Below, one piece after another: positions 44,187-54,980 of a stretch of 61,863 nt of DNA. The position numbers and the translations under genes are program-made. Numbering within the stretch: the stretch's first letter is position 1; every line of letters begins with the position of its first letter. This stretch comes from an uncultured Lachnospiraceae bacterium (GTDB lineage Bacteria > Bacillota > Clostridia > Lachnospirales > Lachnospiraceae): positions 1-61,863 of the forward strand of contig OMXP01000008.1 in the NCBI GenBank assembly GCA_900315055.1, given 5' to 3'. The notes below the pieces were generated by a model. It made no database searches. It saw only the letters and a program-made list of their open reading frames with translations, and had not been told where the DNA came from.

Positions 44187-45065
44187 ATGTCAGAAAAAAA
44201 GAAGAAAAACCATACGGCAAAGCTTCTGACGATTGCCGGAATCTACAGCTATCTGATTCTCCCGAGGCTCTTCCACAAGCCGGACCGGAAAAACTTCGAC
44301 TCCCACCGCCTGTATGCGCACCGGGGGCTGTTTGACAACAAGGGAGATGCCCCGGAAAACTCGCTTCTTGCCTTCAAACGGGCCTGCGATGCGGGCTTCG
44401 GGATCGAGCTCGATGTTCATCTCTCGAGCGATGGCATTCCCGTCGTCTATCACGATTTCAAGCTCGACAGGGTCGCGCATGAGGAGGGCGTTGTCGAGGA
44501 CTATACCCTGAAGGAACTGCAGTCATTCCGCCTGGAAAACTCAAAGGAGACCATTCCGACCCTGCAGCAGGTGCTGGATCTGGTCGCCGGAAAGGTCCCA
44601 ATTATTGTGGAGTACAAGACAGAGAGCGTCCACATGAGAGAGGTCAGGGTCCTCTGCGAGAAGACGGACGCGCTGCTTCGGGAATATGAGAGAGTCTGCG
44701 GGAAGATTGCCTACAGCATCGAATCCTTCGATCCCATCGTCCTCATCTGGTACCGGGCACACCGGCCGGAGATCGTACGGGGGCAGCTGGTCGACAACTA
44801 CCTGCAGTACCGGCAGTACTGGACCCTGACGAAGGCCTTCCCTGCCTGGGGACTTGAAAAGCTCCTTGCAAACGTCGCGACACGGCCGGACTTTATTGCC
44901 TTCAACTATCACTTTACGCACGAACTGTCCTGGTTTCTGTGCTGCAGGCTGTTCGGCGCAAGAGCTGTTGCCTGGACGATCAAGTCGCAGAAGGAACTGG
45001 ACCGCATGGAGCCAAAGTGCGATGCGCTGATTTTCGACTCCTTTGTTCCCGTAGACGTCTTTTAA
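44187..45065 (+). CDS. glycerophosphodiester phosphodiesterase
   Basis: The 292-residue protein has the GDPD motifs AHRGL, APENSLLAF, GIELDVHLSSDGIPVVYHD, IIVEYKTE and AWTIKSQKELD. It splits glycerophosphodiesters into glycerol-3-phosphate and an alcohol. A short hydrophobic N-terminal stretch (LLTIAGIYSYLILP) may attach it to the membrane. It follows the GGDEF gene by 16 bp. Confidence 0.92.
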   Translation: MSEKKKKNHTAKLLTIAGIYSYLILPRLFHKPDRKNFDSHRLYAHRGLFDNKGDAPENSLLAFKRACDAGFGIELDVHLSSDGIPVVYHDFKLDRVAHEEGVVEDYTLKELQSFRLENSKETIPTLQQVLDLVAGKVPIIVEYKTESVHMREVRVLCEKTDALLREYERVCGKIAYSIESFDPIVLIWYRAHRPEIVRGQLVDNYLQYRQYWTLTKAFPAWGLEKLLANVATRPDFIAFNYHFTHELSWFLCCRLFGARAVAWTIKSQKELDRMEPKCDALIFDSFVPVDVF

Positions 45066-45087
45066 GGTACATTTCACGATGCCGGAC

Positions 45088-45116
45088 TTGTTCAGGTTGA
45101 TAAAATGCCTTATTAT
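45088..45116 (+). promoter_or_regulatory. promoter for ppdK
   Basis: TTGTTC, 17 bases, TATTAT. The leader to the ppdK start is about 140 nt. Confidence 0.6.
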
Positions 45117-45260
45117 GAGAACAATGAATGTGAACACGAATTGAACGTCTGCACATTTATTTTTGTTCAACTTTCATATGTTTACAGCTGCAAGGGGGCA
45201 GTACAGTGCGGCGCCTTCTGCAGTCTGCAATAGAAAACACATTTCGCAGGAGGAAATGGA

Positions 45261-47900
45261 ATGAGCAAAAGGGTTTACAAGTTCGAGGAAGGCAACGCCG
45301 GAATGCGTTCCCTTCTCGGCGGCAAGGGGGCTAACCTTGCCGAGATGACCAACCTGGGCATGCCGGTACCGCCCGGATTCACCATCTCGACGGAGGCGTG
45401 CACGGACTACTACAACGATGGCAAGTCCATCAACGAGGACACGCAAAAGCAGATCTTCGATGCTCTCGAATGGCTCGAGGGCGTTCGCGGCAAGAAGTTC
45501 GGAGACATGAACGATCCGCTTCTGGTCTCCGTCCGTTCCGGTGCACCGGTCTCGATGCCCGGCATGATGGATACCATCCTGAACCTTGGTCTCAACGATC
45601 AGTCCGTGGAGGGCTTTGCAAAGAAGACCGGGAATCCGAGATTTGCCTATGATTCCTACCGCAGATTTATCCAGATGTTCTCCGACGTCGTCATGGGACA
45701 GCCCAAGACTCTCTTCGATGCCATCCTCGAGGATGAGAAGAAGAAGCACGGCTATGCCTACGACACCGAGCTGACCGCCGAGGATCTGAAGAACGTCATC
45801 GCAAAGTACAAGGAGTGCTATCGCGAAAACCAGGGCGAGGAATTCCCGCAGGATCCGAAGGTTCAGCTGATGGAGGCCATCAAGGCCGTGTTCCGCTCCT
45901 GGGACAACCCCAGAGCCAACACCTACCGCCGCATGTACGACATTCCGTACGAGCTCGGTACTGCCGTCAACGTCCAGTCGATGGTCTTCGGCAACATGGG
46001 CAATACGTCCGGCACGGGCGTTGCCTTCACGAGAAACCCGGCAACCGGTGCAAAGGGCATTTTCGGTGAATATCTCATCAATGCCCAGGGCGAGGACGTC
46101 GTCGCCGGCATCCGCACCCCTCAGCCGATCACGAAGCTGGCCGAGGATCTGCCCGAGTGCTATGAGCAGTTCATGAAGCTTGCCAAGGGCCTTGAGAACC
46201 ACTACAGGGACATGCAGGACATGGAGTTCACCATCGAGGATGGCAAGCTCTACTTCCTTCAGACCAGAAACGGCAAGCGCACCGCACAGGCCGCCATTCA
46301 GATCGCCTGCGATCTCGTCGATGAGGGCATGATCGATGAGAAGGAAGCCGTCATGCGCATTGAGCCCCAGTCCCTGGATCAGCTCCTGCACCCCGGCTTT
46401 GATCAGGAAAAGTTAAAGCTCGCCCGTGAGATCGGTCAGGCCCTTCCGGCATCTCCGGGAGCTGCTGCAGGCCGCGTCTACTTCAATGCAGAAGACGCAG
46501 TCGCAGCACACGCTGCAGGAAACCGCGTCGTCATGGTCCGTCAGGAGACATCCCCTGAGGACATCGACGGCATGCACGCAGCAGAGGGCATCCTCACGAT
46601 GCGCGGCGGCATGACCAGCCACGCTGCCGTTGTCGCGCGCGGCATGGGCACCTGCTGCATCTCCGGCTGCGGTGACATGGTGGTCCATGAGGATCAGAAG
46701 TACTTCGAGCTTGGCGGCTGCGAGATCCACGAGGGCGATTACATCTCCCTCGACGGCTCCACCGGCAAGATCTATCTGGGCGATGTGCCGACCGTTGAGG
46801 CGACCATCTCCGGAAACTTCCAGCGCATCATGAACTGGGCAGACCGTGAGAGAAGACTTGAGGTCTTCACGAATGCCGATACGCCGGCAGACGCTGCCAA
46901 TGCAGTTCGTCTTGGCGCAGAGGGCATCGGCCTTTGCCGTACCGAGCACATGTTCTTCAATCCGGACCGTATCCCGAAGATCCGCAAGATGATCCTCTCC
47001 GATACCACACAGGAGAGAGAGGCTGCGCTCAACGAGCTGATTCCGTTCCAGAAGGGTGACTTCAAGGGCCTCTACAAGGCCATGGCAGGACGCCCGGTGA
47101 CCATCCGCTTCCTGGATCCGCCGCTCCACGAGTTCGTCCCGAACACCGAGCCTGAGATCAAGGCCATGGCAGACGAGATGGGTCTTACCGTCGAGGAAGT
47201 CAAGAGACGCTGCGATGACCTCAAGGAGTTCAACCCGATGATGGGCCACCGCGGCTGCCGTCTGTCGGTCACCTTCCCGGAGATCGCGAGAATGCAGACA
47301 AGAGCCGTGCTCGAGGCTGCCATCGAGGTCCACGAAGAGGACGGATACGACATCGAGCCCAACATCATGATCCCGCTTGTCGGCGACGTGAAGGAGCTTC
47401 GCTTCGTCAAGAAGGAAATCGTTGCCACGGCCGAGAAGGTCAAGGCTGAGAAGCACTCCGACATCAAGTACCACATCGGTACCATGATCGAGATCCCCAG
47501 AGCTGCCCTCATGGCAGATCAGATCGCAGAAGAGGCGGAGTTCTTCAGTTTCGGCACCAACGACCTGACGCAGATGACCTTCGGCTTCTCGCGTGATGAT
47601 GCGGGCAAGTTCCTGCAGGACTACTACAAGTCCAAGATCTACGAGCAGGATCCGTTCGCACACCTGGATCAGAACGGCGTCGGTCAGCTGATCGAGATCG
47701 CCGTCGAGAAGGGCCGCAAGACCAGACCTGATATCAAGCTTGGTATCTGCGGTGAGCACGGCGGAGATCCGGCATCGATCGAGTTCTGCAACCGCGTCGG
47801 CCTGAACTATGTCTCCTGCTCGCCGTTCCGTGTCCCGATCGCACGTCTTGCTGCGGCACAGGCACAGATCAAGCTCGAGAGAGAACAGAAGAAAGGCTGA
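45261..47900 (+). CDS. ppdK: pyruvate, phosphate dikinase
   Basis: The 879-residue length is normal for the family. It has the ATP-grasp nucleotide domain (GGKGANLAEMTNLGMPVPPGF, then PLLVSVRSGAPVSMPGMMDT), the swivelling domain with phosphohistidine near residue 454 (RGGMTSHAAVVARGMG), and the TIM-barrel PEP/pyruvate domain (GAEGIGLCRTEHMF ... SFGTNDLTQMTFG). It interconverts PEP + AMP + PPi and pyruvate + ATP + Pi. Codon bias is strong. AGGAGGAAATGGA precedes ATG. Confidence 0.97.
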   Translation: MSKRVYKFEEGNAGMRSLLGGKGANLAEMTNLGMPVPPGFTISTEACTDYYNDGKSINEDTQKQIFDALEWLEGVRGKKFGDMNDPLLVSVRSGAPVSMPGMMDTILNLGLNDQSVEGFAKKTGNPRFAYDSYRRFIQMFSDVVMGQPKTLFDAILEDEKKKHGYAYDTELTAEDLKNVIAKYKECYRENQGEEFPQDPKVQLMEAIKAVFRSWDNPRANTYRRMYDIPYELGTAVNVQSMVFGNMGNTSGTGVAFTRNPATGAKGIFGEYLINAQGEDVVAGIRTPQPITKLAEDLPECYEQFMKLAKGLENHYRDMQDMEFTIEDGKLYFLQTRNGKRTAQAAIQIACDLVDEGMIDEKEAVMRIEPQSLDQLLHPGFDQEKLKLAREIGQALPASPGAAAGRVYFNAEDAVAAHAAGNRVVMVRQETSPEDIDGMHAAEGILTMRGGMTSHAAVVARGMGTCCISGCGDMVVHEDQKYFELGGCEIHEGDYISLDGSTGKIYLGDVPTVEATISGNFQRIMNWADRERRLEVFTNADTPADAANAVRLGAEGIGLCRTEHMFFNPDRIPKIRKMILSDTTQEREAALNELIPFQKGDFKGLYKAMAGRPVTIRFLDPPLHEFVPNTEPEIKAMADEMGLTVEEVKRRCDDLKEFNPMMGHRGCRLSVTFPEIARMQTRAVLEAAIEVHEEDGYDIEPNIMIPLVGDVKELRFVKKEIVATAEKVKAEKHSDIKYHIGTMIEIPRAALMADQIAEEAEFFSFGTNDLTQMTFGFSRDDAGKFLQDYYKSKIYEQDPFAHLDQNGVGQLIEIAVEKGRKTRPDIKLGICGEHGGDPASIEFCNRVGLNYVSCSPFRVPIARLAAAQAQIKLEREQKKG

Positions 47901-47940
47901 TTCAGAACTGAGAATCAGAATCCGATAACCGGATAATAAG

Positions 47941-47995
47941 AAAGCTGCTCCCGGGAGATCATTCAATTGATCTTCCGGGAGCAGCTTTTGTTTTT
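47941..47995. terminator. strong terminator after ppdK
   Basis: A 21-bp stem with one wobble and loop TTCAAT is followed by TTTTGTTTTT. The mirror A-run (AAAG) on the other side makes it usable by the convergent small gene as well. Confidence 0.85.
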
Positions 47996-48010
47996 CTTAC
48001 CTTTGATTCA

Positions 48011-48247
48011 TCAGGCGAGCGCCTGCACCATCTTGCTGACTTCTGTTTTCAGTCCGGCAAGAGCCTCGGCCTCCGTTGCAAAGTGCAGAGCACCGATCTT
48101 TGCCTCATGCTCCTTGTAGTACACATCCCAGCCGGACCCTTCTCTGGAGAGGCAGATCCTGCCGTTTTTCCCGTTCTCCTTCAGGCTGTAGAACTTTGCG
48201 GGGACGTGATGCTCCCTGAAATAAGCTGCAAGTTCGATTCTGGTCAT
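48011..48247 (-). CDS. small hypothetical protein (Imm59-like?)
   Basis: The 78-residue soluble protein starts MTRIELAAYFREHH and contains GSGWDVYYKEHEAKIGALHFATEAEA, a beta-rich pattern vaguely like Imm59-type immunity proteins and other small Clostridia hypotheticals; this is a weak resemblance. AGGAGGTGCCAC precedes ATG 48247, which decides the start over an upstream in-frame ATG. It stands alone behind two palindromic sites, suggesting tight control. Confidence 0.6.
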   Translation of the reverse strand: MTRIELAAYFREHHVPAKFYSLKENGKNGRICLSREGSGWDVYYKEHEAKIGALHFATEAEALAGLKTEVSKMVQALA

Positions 48248-48277
48248 GTGGCACCTCCTGTAATAATAAATGTCTTC

Positions 48278-48308
48278 AACTACATGTAGTTTCATGAACT
48301 ACATGTAG
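48278..48308. promoter_or_regulatory. two CTACATGTAG palindromes
   Basis: AACTACATGTAG occurs twice, 19 bp apart (48278 and 48297), 30-60 bp upstream of the small minus-strand gene. TACA/TGTA half-sites recall operators of BlaI/MecI/CopY-type repressors, though the usual spacer is missing. No such regulator lies in the window. Confidence 0.5.
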
Positions 48309-48376
48309 AATACATTACTTAAATTGAGATGTCAATACATGATGTGGTAATAAATACTACGTTTGATTTTTTCTGA

Positions 48377-49417
48377 TCAGAACCGCACGAACTCGTTATT
48401 GGGCTTGTACAGGCAGTCTCTCGTGATCTCGGAGAGGTTCATGACACCGCACATCTTCATGGTGTCCTTCAGCTCCTTCGAGAGCTTGTTCACGTAGCAG
48501 GCAACGCCTTCCTCTGCGCCGCCGTAGACGGCGGTGACAAACGGACGGGCGATGAGAACGCCGTCTGCGCCGAGAGCCAGAGCCTTGAAGACGTCAATAC
48601 CGGAGCGGATACCGCCGTCGACAAAGACCTGGATCTTTCCGCCGACCGCATCGCGGATGGCGGGCAGTACCTCCGCGGTGGACGGAACCTGATCGAGGAC
48701 ACGGCCGCCGTGATTGGAGACGACGATGGCATCGGCGCCGGCACGGACTGCATCACAGGCACCGCGGACCGTCATGATGCCCTTGACGATAAACGGCATG
48801 CCGGCCTCTTTGATGAGAGCGGTGAGCTCCGGCACGGTCTTGGAGCCGGCCGGCGGCGTAAGACCCTGCAGGAAGGGAAGTCCTGCGGCGTCGATGTCCA
48901 TGGCGACGGCAAAGCAGGTGCTCTCATGGACGAGCCGGAACTTCTCCTTCAGGGTATCGATATCCCAGGGCTTTACGGTCGGAACGCCAAGGCCCCCGGC
49001 CTTTCTGATCGCGGCGCAGGCCGCCTCCATGACCTTCGGGTTCGTGCCGTCGCCGGTGAAGGCGAGGATTCCGTTGTCACTGCAGGCACGGACGAGGATG
49101 TCATTGTAGGCAATGTCGTCCAACTGATCGCCGTAGTGGAGATTGACGGCGCCGACGGGGCCGGCAAAGATGGGCAGCGCCATCTTGTGGCCGAAGAACG
49201 TAAAGGACATGTCCGGTTCTCCCCCCTGCGCGATGGTGTTCATGTTCAGGCGGATCTTCTGCCAGGCGTCGTAGTTTCGAATGGCGACATCGCCGACTCC
49301 CTTGGCACCGGGGCCCGGAATCTGATTCGTGCAGGCTCTGCCGTTGCAGACGGGACAGGCCTTGCAGTGCGGTCCCATGTGGCCGCGGGCGTTTTCCAAC
49401 AGTTCCTTCTCATTCAT
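48377..49417 (-). CDS. FMN-dependent alpha-hydroxy-acid dehydrogenase/oxidase with N-terminal Cys cluster
   Basis: The 346-residue protein has the family FMN-barrel motifs VVSNHGGRVLDQVPSTAEVLP (catalytic His) and VDGGIRSGIDVFKALALGADGVLIARP. It oxidises an L-2-hydroxy acid such as lactate or glycolate. The first 30 residues carry four cysteines (GPHCKACPVCNGRACT), a ligand-like cluster not found in classical oxidases but seen in clostridial relatives. That suggests an Fe-S link to a low-potential carrier. The start is ATG 49417 with AAGGAGG; the longer frame lacks a site. Confidence 0.88.
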   Translation of the reverse strand: MNEKELLENARGHMGPHCKACPVCNGRACTNQIPGPGAKGVGDVAIRNYDAWQKIRLNMNTIAQGGEPDMSFTFFGHKMALPIFAGPVGAVNLHYGDQLDDIAYNDILVRACSDNGILAFTGDGTNPKVMEAACAAIRKAGGLGVPTVKPWDIDTLKEKFRLVHESTCFAVAMDIDAAGLPFLQGLTPPAGSKTVPELTALIKEAGMPFIVKGIMTVRGACDAVRAGADAIVVSNHGGRVLDQVPSTAEVLPAIRDAVGGKIQVFVDGGIRSGIDVFKALALGADGVLIARPFVTAVYGGAEEGVACYVNKLSKELKDTMKMCGVMNLSEITRDCLYKPNNEFVRF

Positions 49418-49442
49418 AATGTGTAACCTCCTTGATGCCTCC

Positions 49443-49451
49443 ATCATAGCA
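49443..49451 (-). promoter_or_regulatory. extended -10 for the alpha-hydroxy-acid dehydrogenase
   Basis: On the minus strand TGCTATGAT lies about 26 bp before the start. The rest of the 49.45-49.61 kb stretch shows no gene. Confidence 0.45.
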
Positions 49452-49617
49452 CATGTGGCGGACAGTGGTTTTGGGAAGCTGTTCCATCCCGAAAAAGAAC
49501 AGATTATAAAGGAAATATTAAATCGTTCCCGGATTCTGAAAACATGAAAACGAGAGAAAAAACGAGAATAAGTGAGCATGGAAGAGAACACGCCGGCTAA
49601 AGTCCGTTTGAATCCGT

Positions 49618-49646
49618 TTGCAATACCTTTGCAACATCATTATCAT
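49618..49646 (+). promoter_or_regulatory. promoter for groESL
   Basis: TTGCAA, 17 bases, TATCAT, immediately upstream of the CIRCE element. Confidence 0.65.
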
Positions 49647-49654
49647 ACGTGTTG

Positions 49655-49681
49655 TTAGCACTCAGGAAGATTGAGTGCTAA
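49655..49681. promoter_or_regulatory. CIRCE operator (HrcA binding site)
   Basis: TTAGCACTC and GAGTGCTAA separated by nine bases match the CIRCE consensus exactly. HrcA repression of groESL with heat induction follows from established knowledge. hrcA is not in the window. Confidence 0.97.
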
Positions 49682-49750
49682 CAGAATTGAAAAGGATCCG
49701 GATCAGGATCCGGCTTAACATTGCAATTTCAGTCAGGAGGCATAGATATT

Positions 49751-50044
49751 ATGAAGTTAAATCCGTTGGAAGACAGGGTTGTCTTAAAGGCGATTGAAGA
49801 AGAGACAACGACTCCGTCCGGAATCGTGATCCCGGGCAAGGAGAAGGAGAAGCCCCAGCAGGCGGAAGTCGTCGCTGTCGGCCCCGGCCGCAAGAACGAT
49901 GAGGGCAAGGTTGTCCCGATGACGGTCAAGGTCGGTGACAAGGTTGTCTACTCCAAGTATTCGGGAACGGAAGTCAAGCTCTCGGAGGATGAGACCTATA
50001 CCATTGTCAAGGAAAGCGATATTCTGGCAACGATCGCTGACTGA
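49751..50044 (+). CDS. groES: co-chaperonin GroES
   Basis: The 97-residue protein begins MKLNPLEDRVVLK and has the mobile loop EETTTPSGIVIPGKEKEKPQ and the roof motif EVVAVGPGR. It caps the GroEL ring. AGGAGG precedes ATG 49751; an earlier in-frame codon at 49721 is upstream of the ribosome site and unused. Confidence 0.98.
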   Translation: MKLNPLEDRVVLKAIEEETTTPSGIVIPGKEKEKPQQAEVVAVGPGRKNDEGKVVPMTVKVGDKVVYSKYSGTEVKLSEDETYTIVKESDILATIAD

Positions 50045-50056
50045 TCATTGCTTTAA

Positions 50057-51712
<1,656 letters not shown>

Positions 51713-51746
51713 TTGAACAGAAGGTAAGAAGAAACAAACCTGAAGA

Positions 51747-51792
51747 GGTCCGGAGATCATTTCGTTTAGGAATGGCCTCCGGGCCTTTTTTT
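51747..51792 (+). terminator. terminator of groESL
   Basis: GGTCCGGAG pairs with CTCCGGGCC, with a further inner helix, followed by seven Ts. Confidence 0.8.
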
Positions 51793-51800
51793 CGCATATC

Positions 51801-51830
51801 TTGTATTAAAACCGAAACGTGTGCTATAGT
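51801..51830 (+). promoter_or_regulatory. promoter for rel
   Basis: TTGTAT, 18 bases, TATAGT with a TGC extension. It begins eight bases after the groESL T-tract. Confidence 0.6.
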
Positions 51831-51888
51831 TTTTTAAATCAGAGAATTTTTCTGTTTTCTGTTTATTAGAGAACATGCGGGAGAGACC

Positions 51889-54264
51889 ATGGCAAATACA
51901 GACCGTACAACAGAATTTCTTCCGGACCGAGAAAAGGACCGCATCGGTGTCTCCAAGAAGAATGATGAGGAGATACAGGAAGATCACGTCGTGGAGAAAG
52001 GACTCGACGACGGCAGGATCGAGCGCCTCGGGGAGTACCTGTCCCCGGAAACGCTCTATCAGGATCTGATCCAGCGCGTCCGCAGATATCACCCTTCCGA
52101 TGACCTTTCGATGATTGAGAAGGCCTATGACCTTGCCGCAAAGGCACATGCGCAGCAGAAGCGGAAGTCCGGTGAGCCCTATATCATCCACCCGCTGTAT
52201 GTTGCCATCATCCTCGCGGATCTCGAGATGGATCAGGAGACCATCGCGGCAGGACTTCTGCATGATGTCGTCGAGGACACCATCTACACGAAGGAAGATC
52301 TGCAGAGAGAGTTCGGGGACGACGTGGCAAATCTTGTCGACGGCGTGACAAAGCTGCAGAAGATCAAGCTCTCCGGGGACTATGCCTCGAAGACCGAACA
52401 GCAGCAGGAGATGCAGGCCGAGAACCTGCGCAAGATGTTCCTTGCCATGGTCAAGGATATCCGCGTGATTCTCATCAAGCTGGCGGACCGTCTCCACAAC
52501 ATGCGTACTCTCCAGCATCAGCCGCCGGAAAAACAGAAGCGCATCGCCCAGGAGACGCTCGACATCTACTCGCCGATCGCAGACAGACTTGGCATCAGCA
52601 AGATCAAGGTCGAGCTCGATGATCTCTCCCTGAAATACTTAAAGCCCGACATCTACAATGAACTCGTGGAGAAGGTCAGCGAGAGAAAGCAGGAGCGGGA
52701 GAAATACGTTCAGGAGATCGCCCAGGAGGTGCGGCAGAAGGTCAACGAGGCCGGGATTGAGGCCCAGGTCGACGGGCGCGTGAAGCACTACTTCTCCATC
52801 TACAAGAAGATGGTGAATCAGAACAAGACCCTCGATCAGATCTACGACCTGTTCGCCGTGCGTATCATCGTGAACACCGTGAAGGACTGTTATGCGGCCC
52901 TCGGTGTCATCCACGAGATGTACAAGCCGATTCCGGGACGGTTCAAGGACTATATCGCCATGCCCAAGGCCAACGGCTATCAGTCCCTGCACACGACCCT
53001 CATCGGTCATACGGGACAGCCCTTCGAGATCCAGATCCGCACCTACGAGATGCACCGCGAGGCGGAATACGGTATCGCGGCCCACTGGAAGTACAAGGTC
53101 TCGAGCGACGGCAAGAAGGTTGACACCTCCGAGCAGGAAAAGCTCGTCTGGCTGCGTCAGATCCTCGAGTGGCAGCAGAGCATGTCCGACAACAAGGAGT
53201 TCATGTCGCTTTTGAAGACCGACCTGGACCTGTTCTCGGATCAGGTGTACTGCTTTACGCCCCAGGGCGAGGTGAAGTCCCTGCCCGCAGGCTCGACGCC
53301 CATCGACTTTGCCTACGCCGTCCACTCGGCGGTCGGCAACAAGATGGTCGGCGCACGTGTCAACGGAAAGCTCGTCAACATCGACTATCAGATTCAGAAC
53401 GGCGACGTGGTCGAGATCATCACGTCCCAGAACTCCCGCGGTCCGTCCCTGGACTGGCTCTCCGTCTGCAAGAGCGCATCGGCCAAGAGCAAGATCAACC
53501 AGTGGTTCAAGAAGGACCAGAAGGAAGAGAACATTGTGCGCGGCAAGGACCTGTTCTCCGCGTACTGTAAGACCAAGGGCATTAAGGAGTCGGATATCCT
53601 CCAGCCCCAGTATGAGGATGCGGTCCTCAAAAAGTACGGCTTCCGCGACTGGGACGCCGTCATGGCCGCCATCGGCCACGGAGGACTGAAGGAAGGACAG
53701 GTTGCCAACAAGCTTCAGGAGGTCTACGAGAAGGACCACCAGGCTCACCTGACCGAGGAGGAGATCCTCCAGCAGGTCGAGGAGAATGCGGCGAACAGCC
53801 ATGTGAAGAGCACGAGCCCGATCATGGTCCGGGGCGTGCACGATGTCGCCGTGCACTTTGCAAGGTGCTGCAATCCCGTGCCTGGCGATGAGATCGTGGG
53901 CTTCGTGACAAGAGGCCGCGGCATTACCATTCACCGGACGGACTGCATCAACATCATGTCCCTGCCGGAGGGAGACCGGAACCGTCTCATCGACGCCGAG
54001 TGGGAGAATGATAAGACCGGCGGCGCCTTTGAGGCCGAGATCAACATCTACGCGAATGACCGCAAGGGACTTCTTGCCGATGTCTCCAAGGTGTTCACGG
54101 AGCGCGGCATCAGCATCATGGGCATCAACACCCGCACGAACCGGCAGGGATATGCGACCATGGTGGTGACCTTCCACGTCTCCGGCAAGGAGGAGCTCTC
54201 GGACATCGTGGCGAGGATCCGCCAGATTCCGAATGTCATCGACATCAACCGCAACGGAACGTAA
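51889..54264 (+). CDS. relA: bifunctional (p)ppGpp synthetase/hydrolase Rel
   Basis: The 791-residue protein has the hydrolase HD domain (GEPYIIHPLYVA, LLHDVVEDT), the synthetase domain (RFKDYIAMPKANGYQSLHTT, EIQIRTYEMHREAEYG), a TGS domain (FTPQGEVKSLPAGSTPIDFAYAVH), a zinc-finger-like region (RCCNPVPGDEIVGF) and a C-terminal ACT domain. Both catalytic halves look intact, so it should make and degrade the stringent alarmone. The N-terminal 50 residues are poorly conserved and charged. Confidence 0.96.
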   Translation: MANTDRTTEFLPDREKDRIGVSKKNDEEIQEDHVVEKGLDDGRIERLGEYLSPETLYQDLIQRVRRYHPSDDLSMIEKAYDLAAKAHAQQKRKSGEPYIIHPLYVAIILADLEMDQETIAAGLLHDVVEDTIYTKEDLQREFGDDVANLVDGVTKLQKIKLSGDYASKTEQQQEMQAENLRKMFLAMVKDIRVILIKLADRLHNMRTLQHQPPEKQKRIAQETLDIYSPIADRLGISKIKVELDDLSLKYLKPDIYNELVEKVSERKQEREKYVQEIAQEVRQKVNEAGIEAQVDGRVKHYFSIYKKMVNQNKTLDQIYDLFAVRIIVNTVKDCYAALGVIHEMYKPIPGRFKDYIAMPKANGYQSLHTTLIGHTGQPFEIQIRTYEMHREAEYGIAAHWKYKVSSDGKKVDTSEQEKLVWLRQILEWQQSMSDNKEFMSLLKTDLDLFSDQVYCFTPQGEVKSLPAGSTPIDFAYAVHSAVGNKMVGARVNGKLVNIDYQIQNGDVVEIITSQNSRGPSLDWLSVCKSASAKSKINQWFKKDQKEENIVRGKDLFSAYCKTKGIKESDILQPQYEDAVLKKYGFRDWDAVMAAIGHGGLKEGQVANKLQEVYEKDHQAHLTEEEILQQVEENAANSHVKSTSPIMVRGVHDVAVHFARCCNPVPGDEIVGFVTRGRGITIHRTDCINIMSLPEGDRNRLIDAEWENDKTGGAFEAEINIYANDRKGLLADVSKVFTERGISIMGINTRTNRQGYATMVVTFHVSGKEELSDIVARIRQIPNVIDINRNGT

Positions 54265-54276
54265 AGGACAGGAAGA

Positions 54277-54912
54277 ATGAAGATTTCCGGTTATCAGGTG
54301 GGGTATCTCTCCACCAACTGCTATCTGATTTCAAATGATAAGACAAAAGAGGCACTGATCGTGGACCCCGGCGGAGCGGGAGATGCTCTTGCAGAGGAGA
54401 TCCTAAAGCAGAGCCTGTCGCTTAAGGCGATTCTCCTGACCCATGCCCACTTTGACCACATCGCGGGCGTTGCCGCACTTCTTGAAAAGATCCCGGCTCC
54501 CCTCTATGCGGGAGAGAACGAGAAGCGCCTCTGCTCGATGCCGGAGTACAACAACTCGAAGGACTACGGAAGACCGACCACGGTAAAGCCGGACGTCTGG
54601 GCGAGGGATGGAGAGAAGTTCAGCCTTGCAGGTCTTGACTTTACCTGCATTGCAACACCCGGCCACACGGAAGGGTCCGTGTGCTGGTATTTCCCGAAGG
54701 AGACGACGGGGGATCAGCCGGTTCTGTTTGCAGGGGATACGCTCTTTGAGGAGAGCGTCGGCCGCACCGACATGCCGACGGGATCGATGTCCGATCTGGT
54801 GCACAGCGTGAAGGACAAGCTTTTTGCCCTGCCCGATGAGACGCTTGTCCTTCCGGGACACGGCGGCTCGACCACCATCGGGCATGAGAAGCAGTACAAC
54901 TGCTTTGTCTGA
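54277..54912 (+). CDS. MBL-fold metallohydrolase (glyoxalase II-like)
   Basis: The 211-residue protein has the metallo-beta-lactamase metal motifs THAHFDHIAG, TPGHTEGSVCWYF, FAGDTLFEESVGRTD and LPGHGGSTTIGHE. It belongs to the small glyoxalase II-like group that hydrolyses thioesters. The usual THxHxDH motif is intact. It lies 12 bp after rel. Confidence 0.9.
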   Translation: MKISGYQVGYLSTNCYLISNDKTKEALIVDPGGAGDALAEEILKQSLSLKAILLTHAHFDHIAGVAALLEKIPAPLYAGENEKRLCSMPEYNNSKDYGRPTTVKPDVWARDGEKFSLAGLDFTCIATPGHTEGSVCWYFPKETTGDQPVLFAGDTLFEESVGRTDMPTGSMSDLVHSVKDKLFALPDETLVLPGHGGSTTIGHEKQYNCFV

Positions 54913-54933
54913 TCTGAATATTTATCAAACACG

Positions 54934-54970
54934 GAAAAGACCCGCGGGAAACCGAAGGGTCTTTTCTTGA
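54934..54970 (+). terminator. weak terminator between the MBL gene and hemZ
   Basis: GAAAAGACCC pairs with GGGTCTTTTC, a stem whose own T's partly form the tract. Read-through to hemZ is likely. Confidence 0.5.
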
Positions 54971-54980
54971 GGAGAAAAAC

